NCBI RefSeq assembly: GCF_024346355.1
Contig: NZ_JAGQCU010000011.1
Coordinates: 1-64,000 of the forward strand
Direction: 5' to 3'
DNA: 64,000 bases
From: Cyanobium sp. ATX 6A2
GTDB taxonomy: Bacteria; Cyanobacteriota; Cyanobacteriia; PCC-6307; Cyanobiaceae
A program made the translations under genes and the position numbers. Positions 56,136 to 64,000 of the stretch are shown here, one piece after another; positions within the stretch are counted from its first letter, which is position 1; each line of letters begins with the position of its first letter. The notes under the pieces were generated by a model. It was not told where the DNA came from. It saw only the letters and a program-made list of their open reading frames with translations, and searched no databases.

Positions 56136-59100
56136 CAGCTGCTGATGTTGTCGGCCAGGACGTCGTCACCAGCCTCGGGGCCGCCTGGATCATCCTCGGG
56201 ACGGCCGCCGAACAGCTGTTTCATCACCACATAGAAGGCAGGCACCACCAGCAGGGAGAGGACAGTGGCCATCAACAGGCCGCCGAAGACCACCGTGCCC
56301 AGCGAGGCCTGGCTACGGGCACCGGCACCACTGGCCACCACCAGGGGCAGGAAGCCAAACAACGAGGAAATGGCCGTCATCAGGATCGGCCGCAGACGGG
56401 ACTGGGCAGCTTCCCGGGCGGCCACCTGGGCCGTGGCCCCGGCAGCCATGCGCTGGTTGGCCAAGTCCACAATCAGGATGCCGTTCTTGGCCGCCAGGCC
56501 GATGAGCATCACCAAACCAACCTGAGCGTAGATATTCAGCACTTCACCGCGAATGGCCAGAAACATGAGAGCCCCGAGCATCGCCGTAGGCACCGTCATC
56601 AGGATGATCAGTGGGTCGGTATAGCTCTCGTATTGGGCTGAGAGCACGAGGAATACCACCAGAATGCCCAGCGCAAAGATCACAATGGCCAAAGCCCCAG
56701 CCTTCACCTCTTCTCGCGAGATCCCTGTCCAGTCATAACCAAGGCCGGGCACACTGAGTTTCTCAAATTGGGATCGGATGGTGTTAATCGCATCACCAGA
56801 GCTTCTGCCTGGAGCAGCATTGCCTTCCACGCGCACAGCCCGGAAGAGGTTGAACCTTGGAATCACAGAGGGTCCAGTGGCGGGGCGCAAGCTGAAGAAT
56901 TCAGAGAGCTGCACCTGATCGCCAGCACTATTCCGAACAAACAATTCGGTGAGAGATTCGGGGGTCGACCTGTAGGCATCATCAGCCTGGATGTAAACAC
57001 GCCTGGCTTGACCCTCAACAAACGTGTCATTCACATAAGAGCCACCGAAGTAGAAGCTGAAGGTGCTCATGGCGTCGCCATAGTCAATCCCAAGCGAAGC
57101 CATTCGATCCCGATCCACAAGCACCTCCAATTGCGGGCCTTCCGGAGAGAACTGGGTGAACACGCGGCTGAACACGCCTGTTTGCGTGGCGTTGCGGATC
57201 AGGGTGTTCGCCTGTTCAGCCAGATCGGGCAAGGAGAAGGCACCACCGCTCTGATCCAGCAGTTGCAGCTCAAAACCATCGCCGGTTCCATACCCAGGCA
57301 CTGCCGGCGGCTCCACAACAAACACACGGGCGCCTTCCACCGCCTGAAGTTTGCGGTTGAGGCGCTCCACGATCGCTCCCACACTGCGCTCAGGAGACTG
57401 ACGTTGATCCCAGTTTTCAGTGCCGATGAAGAAAATACCGCGGTTGGGAGCATTTCCTTGCAGGCTGGCGCCACTGAACAGAGCTGCACTCTGAACCCCG
57501 TTCTCCTCCTCCGATCGCAGGATCTCTGCCACCTCACGATTGATGGCCTCGGTGCGCTCCAGCGATACGCCATCGGGAGCCTGCACGAAGCCGATGGCAA
57601 AGCCCTGATCCTCAGTGGGCACAAAGCCCGAAGGCATGGCATTGAAAGCCACGCCCGTCAGGACAATGCCGCCCACCAACAGCCCCATGACAAGGCGGCG
57701 ATAGTGCAGAACCCAGCTGAGCAGGCGTTTGTAACCACTTTCCGCCTGCCCATAGAAGCGGTTGAAGGCGGCAAAGATGGGCTCCAGGAAAAAGCCCAGC
57801 AGCAGGCCAACAGCTGTGAAGATCACCACCGGCAGAAGATTGGGGACGCCACCAAACGCCAGTCCCGTGGCGGCACCGCCGATGGCAAAGGGCAGGCGCA
57901 GGGGCAGTCCCGTGATCAACTTCAGAGCGAAGCCAACCAGCAGGCCGGCCAGCGTGGCCAAGAGCACCGGCACCACGCCGCCACCGGCAGATAGAAGTCC
58001 ATAGACGAAGCCCACGAAGCCACCACCGATGCAGTAAGTGCGTCGGGAGGGAGTACTGGCATCCATGCCCAGCAGCAGACCGGAGAGCATGGGTGAGAAG
58101 GTGAGGGCATTGAACGTAGAGATAGCCACCGAAAAGATAATTGTTGCGGCAAACTGCTGATAGATCGTCCCAGTTGCACCTGGGAAGAAAAGCACCGGCA
58201 CGAACACCGCAAACAGCACCAGTGAGGTGGCGATGATGGCGCTGAACAGCTCATCCATGGTGGCTTTAGCCGCCTCAATCGCGCCCATTCCCGCCTGCTT
58301 CTTGGTGCTTGTATCTTCAATCACCGTGATCGCGTCATCCACCACCAGACCAGTGGCTAGCACTAGCCCGAATAAGGTGAGCTGATTCAGCGAGAAACCG
58401 GCAATAAGAACACCACCAAAGGTGCCGATCAAAGCCACCGGAATAGCGATTCCCGGCACCAGGGTTGACTTCCAGTCCTGCAGGAACAGGAACAGCACCA
58501 GCACCACCAGCACCACCGCATCCCGCAGGGCATTGGCCACACCACGGATCGACGCGTTGATGAAATCCGTGACGTCGTAAATCTTCTCCACCTTCACCCC
58601 AGGGGGCAGCGTGGCGGTGAATTCCGAAATCACCTGCTCCACCCCGCCCGATACCTCCACGGCATTGCTGCCACTGAGCTGGTAAATCGCCATGCCAACC
58701 GACGGCACGCCATTGATGTCGGTGGCACCGATGTTGAAGTTTTCACCCCCGAGGGACACGCGACCCACATCCTTGAGCCGGATCAGTGAGCCATCACCCA
58801 TTCGCCTGATAATTAGGTTCTCGAACTCCTCAACTGAGCGCAGGCGGCCCTGGAGTTGCACTGTGAAGGTATAGGCTTGGCCCTCCGGTGAGGGTTCTCC
58901 CCCCACCTGGCCCGCCGGTACAAGTCTGTTCTGACTCTGCAACGCTGCCCGCACATCAGCAGAGGTGAGGCCAACCGCATTGAGCCGTCTGGGGTCGAGC
59001 CAGATCCGGTAAGCCAGCTGCCGATTGCCGAAGTAGGCAAGGCTTCCAACGCCTTTCACGCGACGAACAGGGTCGGTGAGGTTCTGATCCAAGAGGCCTG

Positions 59101-59575
59101 AAAGGAGCTCAACGCTGTAGGGATTCTGAGGATCCTCCGATGTGAAGTTGTAAACCAGAAGAATTGAACTGGATGCCTGGAGTACGGTCACGCCGGTCTG
59201 CCGCACTTCCTGAGGCAGGCGCGGTTCTGCGCGCGCCACACTGTTCTGCACATTCACCTGGTTGATGTCCCCGTCCGTGCCACTGGCGAAGGACACGGTG
59301 ATGCTGGAGACACCATCGGCAGAACTGTTGGAGCTGATGAACTCCATATCCTGGACGCCGTTGATCTGCTGCTCCAGCACCGATGTCACGCCCTCCTCCA
59401 CGGAAACCGCATCGGCACCCGGGAAGATCGCGTTAACCGTGATTGTGGGCGGAGCGATGTCGGGGAGGTTCTCCACCGGCAGCACTGGAATGGCGATCAA
59501 ACCGATGATCACGATCAGCAGGCTGCAGACCGTGCTAAGAACCGGCCGGGTGATGAAGGTGTTGGAAGCGGACAT
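56135..59575 (-). CDS. RND efflux permease (HAE1/AcrB-like), pump 1
   Basis: 1146-residue inner-membrane proton antiporter. Typical start NTFITRPVLSTVCSLLIVII, conserved proton-relay Asp pair in [19 protein letters not shown], and C-terminal [18 protein letters not shown]. At ~1146 residues it is ~100 longer than AcrB. The extra length is a glycine-rich hydrophobic stretch around residues 500-610, between the sixth helix and the next periplasmic half. Codons in part of the gene are less GC-rich than usual for the window. Preceded by its adaptor gene, 11 bp away. Confidence 0.93.
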   Translation of the reverse strand: MSASNTFITRPVLSTVCSLLIVIIGLIAIPVLPVENLPDIAPPTITVNAIFPGADAVSVEEGVTSVLEQQINGVQDMEFISSNSSADGVSSITVSFASGTDGDINQVNVQNSVARAEPRLPQEVRQTGVTVLQASSSILLVYNFTSEDPQNPYSVELLSGLLDQNLTDPVRRVKGVGSLAYFGNRQLAYRIWLDPRRLNAVGLTSADVRAALQSQNRLVPAGQVGGEPSPEGQAYTFTVQLQGRLRSVEEFENLIIRRMGDGSLIRLKDVGRVSLGGENFNIGATDINGVPSVGMAIYQLSGSNAVEVSGGVEQVISEFTATLPPGVKVEKIYDVTDFINASIRGVANALRDAVVLVVLVLFLFLQDWKSTLVPGIAIPVALIGTFGGVLIAGFSLNQLTLFGLVLATGLVVDDAITVIEDTSTKKQAGMGAIEAAKATMDELFSAIIATSLVLFAVFVPVLFFPGATGTIYQQFAATIIFSVAISTFNALTFSPMLSGLLLGMDASTPSRRTYCIGGGFVGFVYGLLSAGGGVVPVLLATLAGLLVGFALKLITGLPLRLPFAIGGAATGLAFGGVPNLLPVVIFTAVGLLLGFFLEPIFAAFNRFYGQAESGYKRLLSWVLHYRRLVMGLLVGGIVLTGVAFNAMPSGFVPTEDQGFAIGFVQAPDGVSLERTEAINREVAEILRSEEENGVQSAALFSGASLQGNAPNRGIFFIGTENWDQRQSPERSVGAIVERLNRKLQAVEGARVFVVEPPAVPGYGTGDGFELQLLDQSGGAFSLPDLAEQANTLIRNATQTGVFSRVFTQFSPEGPQLEVLVDRDRMASLGIDYGDAMSTFSFYFGGSYVNDTFVEGQARRVYIQADDAYRSTPESLTELFVRNSAGDQVQLSEFFSLRPATGPSVIPRFNLFRAVRVEGNAAPGRSSGDAINTIRSQFEKLSVPGLGYDWTGISREEVKAGALAIVIFALGILVVFLVLSAQYESYTDPLIILMTVPTAMLGALMFLAIRGEVLNIYAQVGLVMLIGLAAKNGILIVDLANQRMAAGATAQVAAREAAQSRLRPILMTAISSLFGFLPLVVASGAGARSQASLGTVVFGGLLMATVLSLLVVPAFYVVMKQLFGGRPEDDPGGPEAGDDVLADNISS

Positions 59576-59586
59576 CCTTCAGTGCC

Positions 59587-60681
59587 TCACTTCACAAACA
59601 CCGGCGTGCCATGCCGGAGTCTGATCAGATTGCTGGAGATCACCCGCTCCGCCTGCTGGAGTCCCTTGAGCACCGGGTAGCGCTCACCCTGCACGAAACC
59701 CAACTCCACCGGCGTCTGCAGTGCGTAGGTGCCATCAGATGGCAGGGCGGCCAGCTGCTCAGGGGTGAGCTGTCCCGGATTGGATCTCAGGTCCTGCAGG
59801 CTGCCCAAACGGAACACAAAGCTCTGGCCTGAGGTTTGCCGCACGGCAGCGAACGGCACCGACAGCTGCGGAGCGGTGTCGAACACCACCCGGGTGCTGA
59901 GGCGCATGCCGTTGCGCAGGTCCGGTCCGGGGTTCTGGAACGGCATGGTCACCAGCAGACCCTGGGTGTCGGCCGTGACACTGGGATCCACGAAACTCAC
60001 TTGACCGGTGGCCAGGGTGCCGCCGCCGCCCGGTGCCTCCACAAACACCTGTTGGCCGAGCCGCAGGCGGGAGGCATAGACGGCCGGCACCTCGACACGC
60101 ACCTGCAGCCGGTCGTTGCGGATCAGGCTGGTGAACGGCGTGCCCTCGCGGATCACATCCCCCAACTTCACCTCCAGGTCGCTGACGATGCCGCTGATCG
60201 GTGCGCGCAGGTCCTTGAAGGCCAGGTCGGCCTCCCGGACGCGCACGGCTTCCTGCGACTGCAGCAGGGCCTCCCGGAAGCGATCGCGCTGGAACGCACT
60301 GGCCGCGCCCTGCTCAGCCAGAAATTCGAACCGCCTGAAATCCACCTTGTTCTGCTCCATCACGGCCCTGGCCGCAGCCAGCTCGGCCTGGCTCTGCTTC
60401 TGATCGAGCACCACCAGCAACTGGCCCGCCTCCACCACCTCACCCTCGCGCACGAGGATGCGCTCGATACGGCCGCCGGCCCGCGCCGCCAACGACACCT
60501 TCTCCACCGACTCCAGGGTGCCCACGGTGTTGAGTTGATCGGCAAACGGTGCCAGCTGCACCGGCGTGGCCTCCACGGGCACCAGGGCGGCAGGCGCGGC
60601 CTGCTCCGTTCCTCCACAGGCCACCAGAGCGGGCAGAGCCCAACCGGTGAGGGCGAGAGCCGAGATTCTCCGAACGAGCAC
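59587..60681 (-). CDS. RND efflux periplasmic adaptor (membrane fusion protein)
   Basis: 364-residue lipoprotein. Signal peptide with lipobox (ALVACGG, ~residue 23). Barrel-sandwich hybrid domain (ATPVQLAPFADQLNTVGTLE; AARAGGRIERILVREGEVVE) flanking an alpha-hairpin (residues ~90-140), second half-lipoyl DLRAPISGIVSDLEVKLGDV, then a beta-barrel. It links an inner-membrane RND permease to an outer-membrane channel. It lies between two permease genes and probably serves one or both. No TolC-type gene is in view. GTG at 60681 gives the best signal peptide. Confidence 0.92.
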   Translation of the reverse strand: MLVRRISALALTGWALPALVACGGTEQAAPAALVPVEATPVQLAPFADQLNTVGTLESVEKVSLAARAGGRIERILVREGEVVEAGQLLVVLDQKQSQAELAAARAVMEQNKVDFRRFEFLAEQGAASAFQRDRFREALLQSQEAVRVREADLAFKDLRAPISGIVSDLEVKLGDVIREGTPFTSLIRNDRLQVRVEVPAVYASRLRLGQQVFVEAPGGGGTLATGQVSFVDPSVTADTQGLLVTMPFQNPGPDLRNGMRLSTRVVFDTAPQLSVPFAAVRQTSGQSFVFRLGSLQDLRSNPGQLTPEQLAALPSDGTYALQTPVELGFVQGERYPVLKGLQQAERVISSNLIRLRHGTPVFVK

Positions 60682-60777
60682 GCGGCACCAGCAGTCGGCG
60701 CCATTGTGACCGCAGACCCGCCCGGGGGCGAGGTCTCTGCCGCACACCGGCACCGCGGCTGGAGCGGCCCGCTGGTC

Positions 60778-63700
60778 TCAGCGCAGCGGCGCCGGGCCGA
60801 CCTCGCCAGCGGCCGGAGGGCCAAACAACCGTTCCTCCAGCGCCTTGACCACCACATAGAAGGGGGGTACCACCCCCAGGGACAGGACGGTGGCCACCAG
60901 CAGGCCGCCGAAGATCACGGTGCCCAGGGATTGCTGGCTGTTGGCACCGGCGGTGGTGGCGAGCACCAGGGGCAGGAAGCCAGCCAGGGACGCGATGGCG
61001 GTCATCAGGATCGGGCGCAGGCGTGACTGGGCGGCGGCGATGGCGGCATCCACCGCGGCGAGTCCCTTCTCGCGCTGCTGCTGCTCAGCGAGCTCCACGA
61101 TCAGGATGCCGTTCTTGGCTGCCAGGCCGATCAACGTCACCAGTCCCACCTGGGCGTAGATGTTGAGGTCGATGGAGCGCAGGGCCAGGAACACCAGCGC
61201 CCCCAACATGGCCAGCGGCACGGTCATCAAGATGATGACCGGGGTGACATAGCTTTCATACTGGGCGGAGAGCACCAGGAATACAAACATAATGCCGAGG
61301 CCAAACACCAGCACACTGGCGTTACCCGCCGAAAGCTGCAGGGCAGCGATACCGGTAAAGGCATAGCCTATGTTGTTGAAGTCCTGCTCCTTGAAGATCC
61401 TCTGGATCGCCTCAAGGGCTTGACCGGAGCTCTTGCCGGCCGCCTCCACACCCTGTACCAGGATGGTGCGGTAAAGATTGTAGTGGCTGATCACCGGCGG
61501 AGCACTGGTGAGTTCGGCCTGCGCAAACTGGGACACCTGGATCAGCTCGCCATCGCGGCTGCCCACGTAATAGCTGAGGATGTCATCGAGCTGGCTGCGT
61601 CCGCTCTCGGCGGCCTGCACATAGATGTTGCGCACCTGGCCGCCCTCATAGGTAAGGCCCGAATAGTTGCCACCGGCAAGGATGGCGATGGTCTGCATCG
61701 CCTGCTGAAAGTCGATGTTCAGAGCTCCCATGGTGGAGCGATCGATGCTCAGGCCGAAGGCTGGGGAGCTGGGAATGAACTGGGTGTAGAGCGACGCGAA
61801 GGCATTGCTGGCCTGGCCCGCCACAAGCAGGTTCTGGGCCTGCTGGTCGAGCTCCACGAAGCTGAGGGCACCATTGCTGAGGTCGTTGAACTGGAAATAA
61901 AAGCCGCTCTGGGCGGAGAAGCCGGGAATGGCCGGTGGCTGGGTGGCCGCGGCCAGGCCGGTGCTGAACTCGCCGAGCCTGCCGTTGAGGCGGGCCACGA
62001 TGGCGGGGGCCCGATGCTCGACGCCGGATCGCTCCTCCAGGGGCCTCAGGCCGAAGAAGAACAGCCCCTGCTCGGGGCTGTTGCCGTTGAAGCCGGCGCC
62101 GCTGATCATGGCTGCGGAGGTCACATCCTCCTCCTCGCGCAGCACCGCCGCGATCTGATTGCCCACCTGCCGGGTCTCGCTGAGGGAGGCGCCGCTCTGG
62201 AGCTGGAAGATCCCCAGGCCATACCCCTGGTCTTCCTCGGGGATGAAGGCGGTGGGCAGGGCCGTGAAGGCATAGCCAGTGACCAGGATGCCGACGCCGA
62301 GCACAACCAGCACCAGCCGGCGCCTGCCAACCAGCACCCTGAGCAGGCGGCTGTAGCCCTCCTCAAGCCACCGAAAGCCAGTGTTGAAGGTGTCAAACAG
62401 CCAGGCCAGTCGAAATCCGGCCAAGCCGAACACAAGCAGACCGAACACATAGGCCCGGGGTCCGAAGGATGCTGCGCTGAAGCGACCGAAGGCCAGTCCC
62501 ACCGCCAGTCCACCGATGCCCCAGCCCCAGCCCCGGGGCCTGGGGGGCGCGTCGGTCTTCAGCAGGAGAGCCGCCATCATCGGCGAGAAGGTGAGGGCGT
62601 TGAAAGTGGAGATGGCGATGGAAAAGGCGATCGTGAGTGCAAACTGTCGGTAGATGATGCCGATGCCTCCCGGATAGAAGGCCACCGGCACGAACACCGC
62701 CATCAGCACCAATGAGGTGGCGAGGATGGCACCGAACAGTTCGCCCATGCAGGCAGTGGCAGCCTGTCGTGGACGCATGCCCTGCTCGATCTTGCTGGAT
62801 ACGCCCTCGATCACAACAATCGCGTCATCCACCACCAGGCCGGTAGCCAGCACCAGCCCTAGGAGTGTCAGCTGATTGATGGAGAAGCCGAACACCTGGA
62901 TGAAGGCAAACGTGCCAACCAGGGAGATGGGGATCGCCAGGCTAGGCACCACCGTGGCGCGCCAGTTCTGCAGGAAGAGGAAGAGAATGACCAGCACCAG
63001 CACGATCGCCAGCCCGAGGGCGTCCACCACACCGCTGACAGCTGATTCGATGAACTCTCCCACGTTGTAGATCGGCGTGAGGGTGACGCCTGGAGGCAAC
63101 TGCTGGGAGAAATCCTGCATCAGTGCGACCACGGCTTCCGACACCTGCAGGGCATTACTCTCGGGTGTCTGATAGACCCCGATGGTGATGGCAGGGTAGC
63201 CATTGATGTCAACAGCCTCGGTGGAAAAGGTGTTGAAGCCGTAGGTGGCCTGGCCCACATCCTGTAGACGCAGGAGGTTCCCTTGGGGCGTGCGACCGAT
63301 CACCAGCTGGTTGAACTGGTCGATCGAAATCAGGTTGCCGTTGTCCTCCACCAGAATCGGGTAGGTGAACATCTGATCGCCGCCGGCCGGTGGGCCGCCC
63401 ACCAGTCCTCCCACCGCCACGGTGTTCTGGCTGCCCACGGCCATCACCACCTGATCGGCGGTAATGCCGTTGGCGGCCAGTTTCACCGGATCCACGAACA
63501 GCCAGAAGGCCGGTTGACTGCCCCCATACAGGGCGACCTGAGCCACGCCTGGAATCCGACCAAGCTGGTAGTAGAGCTGCTGGTAGATGAGGCCGTTGAG
63601 ATAGGCCGCATCAAACTGTCCCTCACTGGACGACACCTGATAGGCCAGCAGGATCGAAGGGTTGGTCTGCTTCACCGACACACCGGTGCTGCTCACCTGC

Positions 63701-64000
63701 GCAGGCAGCTGAGGCATCGCCAGCGACACCCGGTTCTGAACATTCACCTGGTCAATGCTGATGTCAGTGTCCTTGTTGAAAAACACGTTCACCGTGCTGG
63801 ATCCGGTGCTGGTGGTCAGCGAGGAGATGTAGTCGACACCGGGCACACCATTGATCTGCTGCTCCAGCACATTGGTCACGGCCTGCTCGGTGACCAGGGA
63901 GTTGGCGCCGCCGTAGGTGGCGCTCACCTGGATCTGGGGTGGCGCGATGTTGGGCAGGTTTTCGATCGGCAGGGCCGGGATGCTGATCAGGCCCACCAGC
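60778..64000 (-). CDS. RND efflux permease (HAE1/AcrB-like), pump 2, cut by window edge
   Basis: About 1073 residues visible; the frame is open to the window end, so the first ~25 residues lie outside. Motifs as in pump 1: [20 protein letters not shown] near the start, [19 protein letters not shown] (proton relay Asp pair), and [19 protein letters not shown]. It also has a shorter hydrophobic insert around residues 495-545. It lies upstream of the adaptor and pump 1 in one direction, so the three probably form one transcript. Related to but clearly distinct from pump 1. Confidence 0.93.
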   Translation of the reverse strand, partial: LVGLISIPALPIENLPNIAPPQIQVSATYGGANSLVTEQAVTNVLEQQINGVPGVDYISSLTTSTGSSTVNVFFNKDTDISIDQVNVQNRVSLAMPQLPAQVSSTGVSVKQTNPSILLAYQVSSSEGQFDAAYLNGLIYQQLYYQLGRIPGVAQVALYGGSQPAFWLFVDPVKLAANGITADQVVMAVGSQNTVAVGGLVGGPPAGGDQMFTYPILVEDNGNLISIDQFNQLVIGRTPQGNLLRLQDVGQATYGFNTFSTEAVDINGYPAITIGVYQTPESNALQVSEAVVALMQDFSQQLPPGVTLTPIYNVGEFIESAVSGVVDALGLAIVLVLVILFLFLQNWRATVVPSLAIPISLVGTFAFIQVFGFSINQLTLLGLVLATGLVVDDAIVVIEGVSSKIEQGMRPRQAATACMGELFGAILATSLVLMAVFVPVAFYPGGIGIIYRQFALTIAFSIAISTFNALTFSPMMAALLLKTDAPPRPRGWGWGIGGLAVGLAFGRFSAASFGPRAYVFGLLVFGLAGFRLAWLFDTFNTGFRWLEEGYSRLLRVLVGRRRLVLVVLGVGILVTGYAFTALPTAFIPEEDQGYGLGIFQLQSGASLSETRQVGNQIAAVLREEEDVTSAAMISGAGFNGNSPEQGLFFFGLRPLEERSGVEHRAPAIVARLNGRLGEFSTGLAAATQPPAIPGFSAQSGFYFQFNDLSNGALSFVELDQQAQNLLVAGQASNAFASLYTQFIPSSPAFGLSIDRSTMGALNIDFQQAMQTIAILAGGNYSGLTYEGGQVRNIYVQAAESGRSQLDDILSYYVGSRDGELIQVSQFAQAELTSAPPVISHYNLYRTILVQGVEAAGKSSGQALEAIQRIFKEQDFNNIGYAFTGIAALQLSAGNASVLVFGLGIMFVFLVLSAQYESYVTPVIILMTVPLAMLGALVFLALRSIDLNIYAQVGLVTLIGLAAKNGILIVELAEQQQREKGLAAVDAAIAAAQSRLRPILMTAIASLAGFLPLVLATTAGANSQQSLGTVIFGGLLVATVLSLGVVPPFYVVVKALEERLFGPPAAGEVGPAPLR

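Overview
The window comes from a high-GC picocyanobacterium of the alpha-cyanobacterial (Synechococcus/Cyanobium) lineage. Three things support this. First, tmRNA is encoded as a circularly permuted, two-piece gene whose tag reads ANNIVRFSRQPAPVAA. Second, photosynthesis genes are present: psbX, ycf66, a high-light-inducible protein, the cpcG linker, a CpeS/CpcS-type lyase and ferredoxin-thioredoxin reductase. Third, the core genes have very G+C-rich codon usage. Most of the window is ordinary core chromosome.

Layout. 0-5.9 kb: tmRNA, an RNA methyltransferase, then a small accessory patch (lower-GC membrane protein, a gene broken in several frames, a strong hairpin, a Uma2 nuclease) and a holin-X/DUF883-like pair. 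6-28.3 kb: housekeeping genes (smc, PRC-barrel, msrB, an LpxB-like glycosyltransferase, tRNA-Leu(GAG), accC, yggT, psbX, ycf66, two TolB-like lipoproteins, hli, an ABC transporter, HIT, yifB/comM, rpsU, def, an S9 peptidase, two tandem GltS-like symporters, a class II aldolase). 28.4-35.2 kb: a genomic island. 35.2-53.9 kb: htpX, mtnA, an aldo/keto reductase, an L,D-transpeptidase, the ftrC-sufBCDS cluster with divergent sufR, phycobilisome genes, a phospholipase-D-like lipoprotein and a flavin monooxygenase. 54-64 kb: pgm and a tripartite RND efflux cluster with two permeases around one adaptor; the last permease runs off the window.

The main discovery is in the island: a chromosomal integron at about 29.35-35.02 kb. 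An integron-type tyrosine integrase with its IntI-specific segment is followed, in the same orientation, by an attI-like core and four gene cassettes. Each cassette ends in a recognisable attC site. In three of the four, the GTTRRRY core at the left edge is the exact reverse complement of the RYYYAAC core at the cassette's own far end, and the fourth matches 6 of 7. The cassettes encode a putative PD-(D/E)XK-type nuclease; a wHTH protein plus a 555-residue protein of unknown function; an endonuclease/exonuclease/phosphatase-fold protein; and a membrane zinc-ribbon protein. The integrase lies on the same strand as the array rather than divergent from it. It is broken by a frameshift beside an exact 18-bp inverted repeat. 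Fragments resembling mtnA flank the array. The island separates the class II aldolase from intact mtnA, two enzymes that can act in succession in methylthioadenosine salvage.

Boundaries, motifs and repeats were read by eye. Family names rest on recognised motifs, not on database searches.
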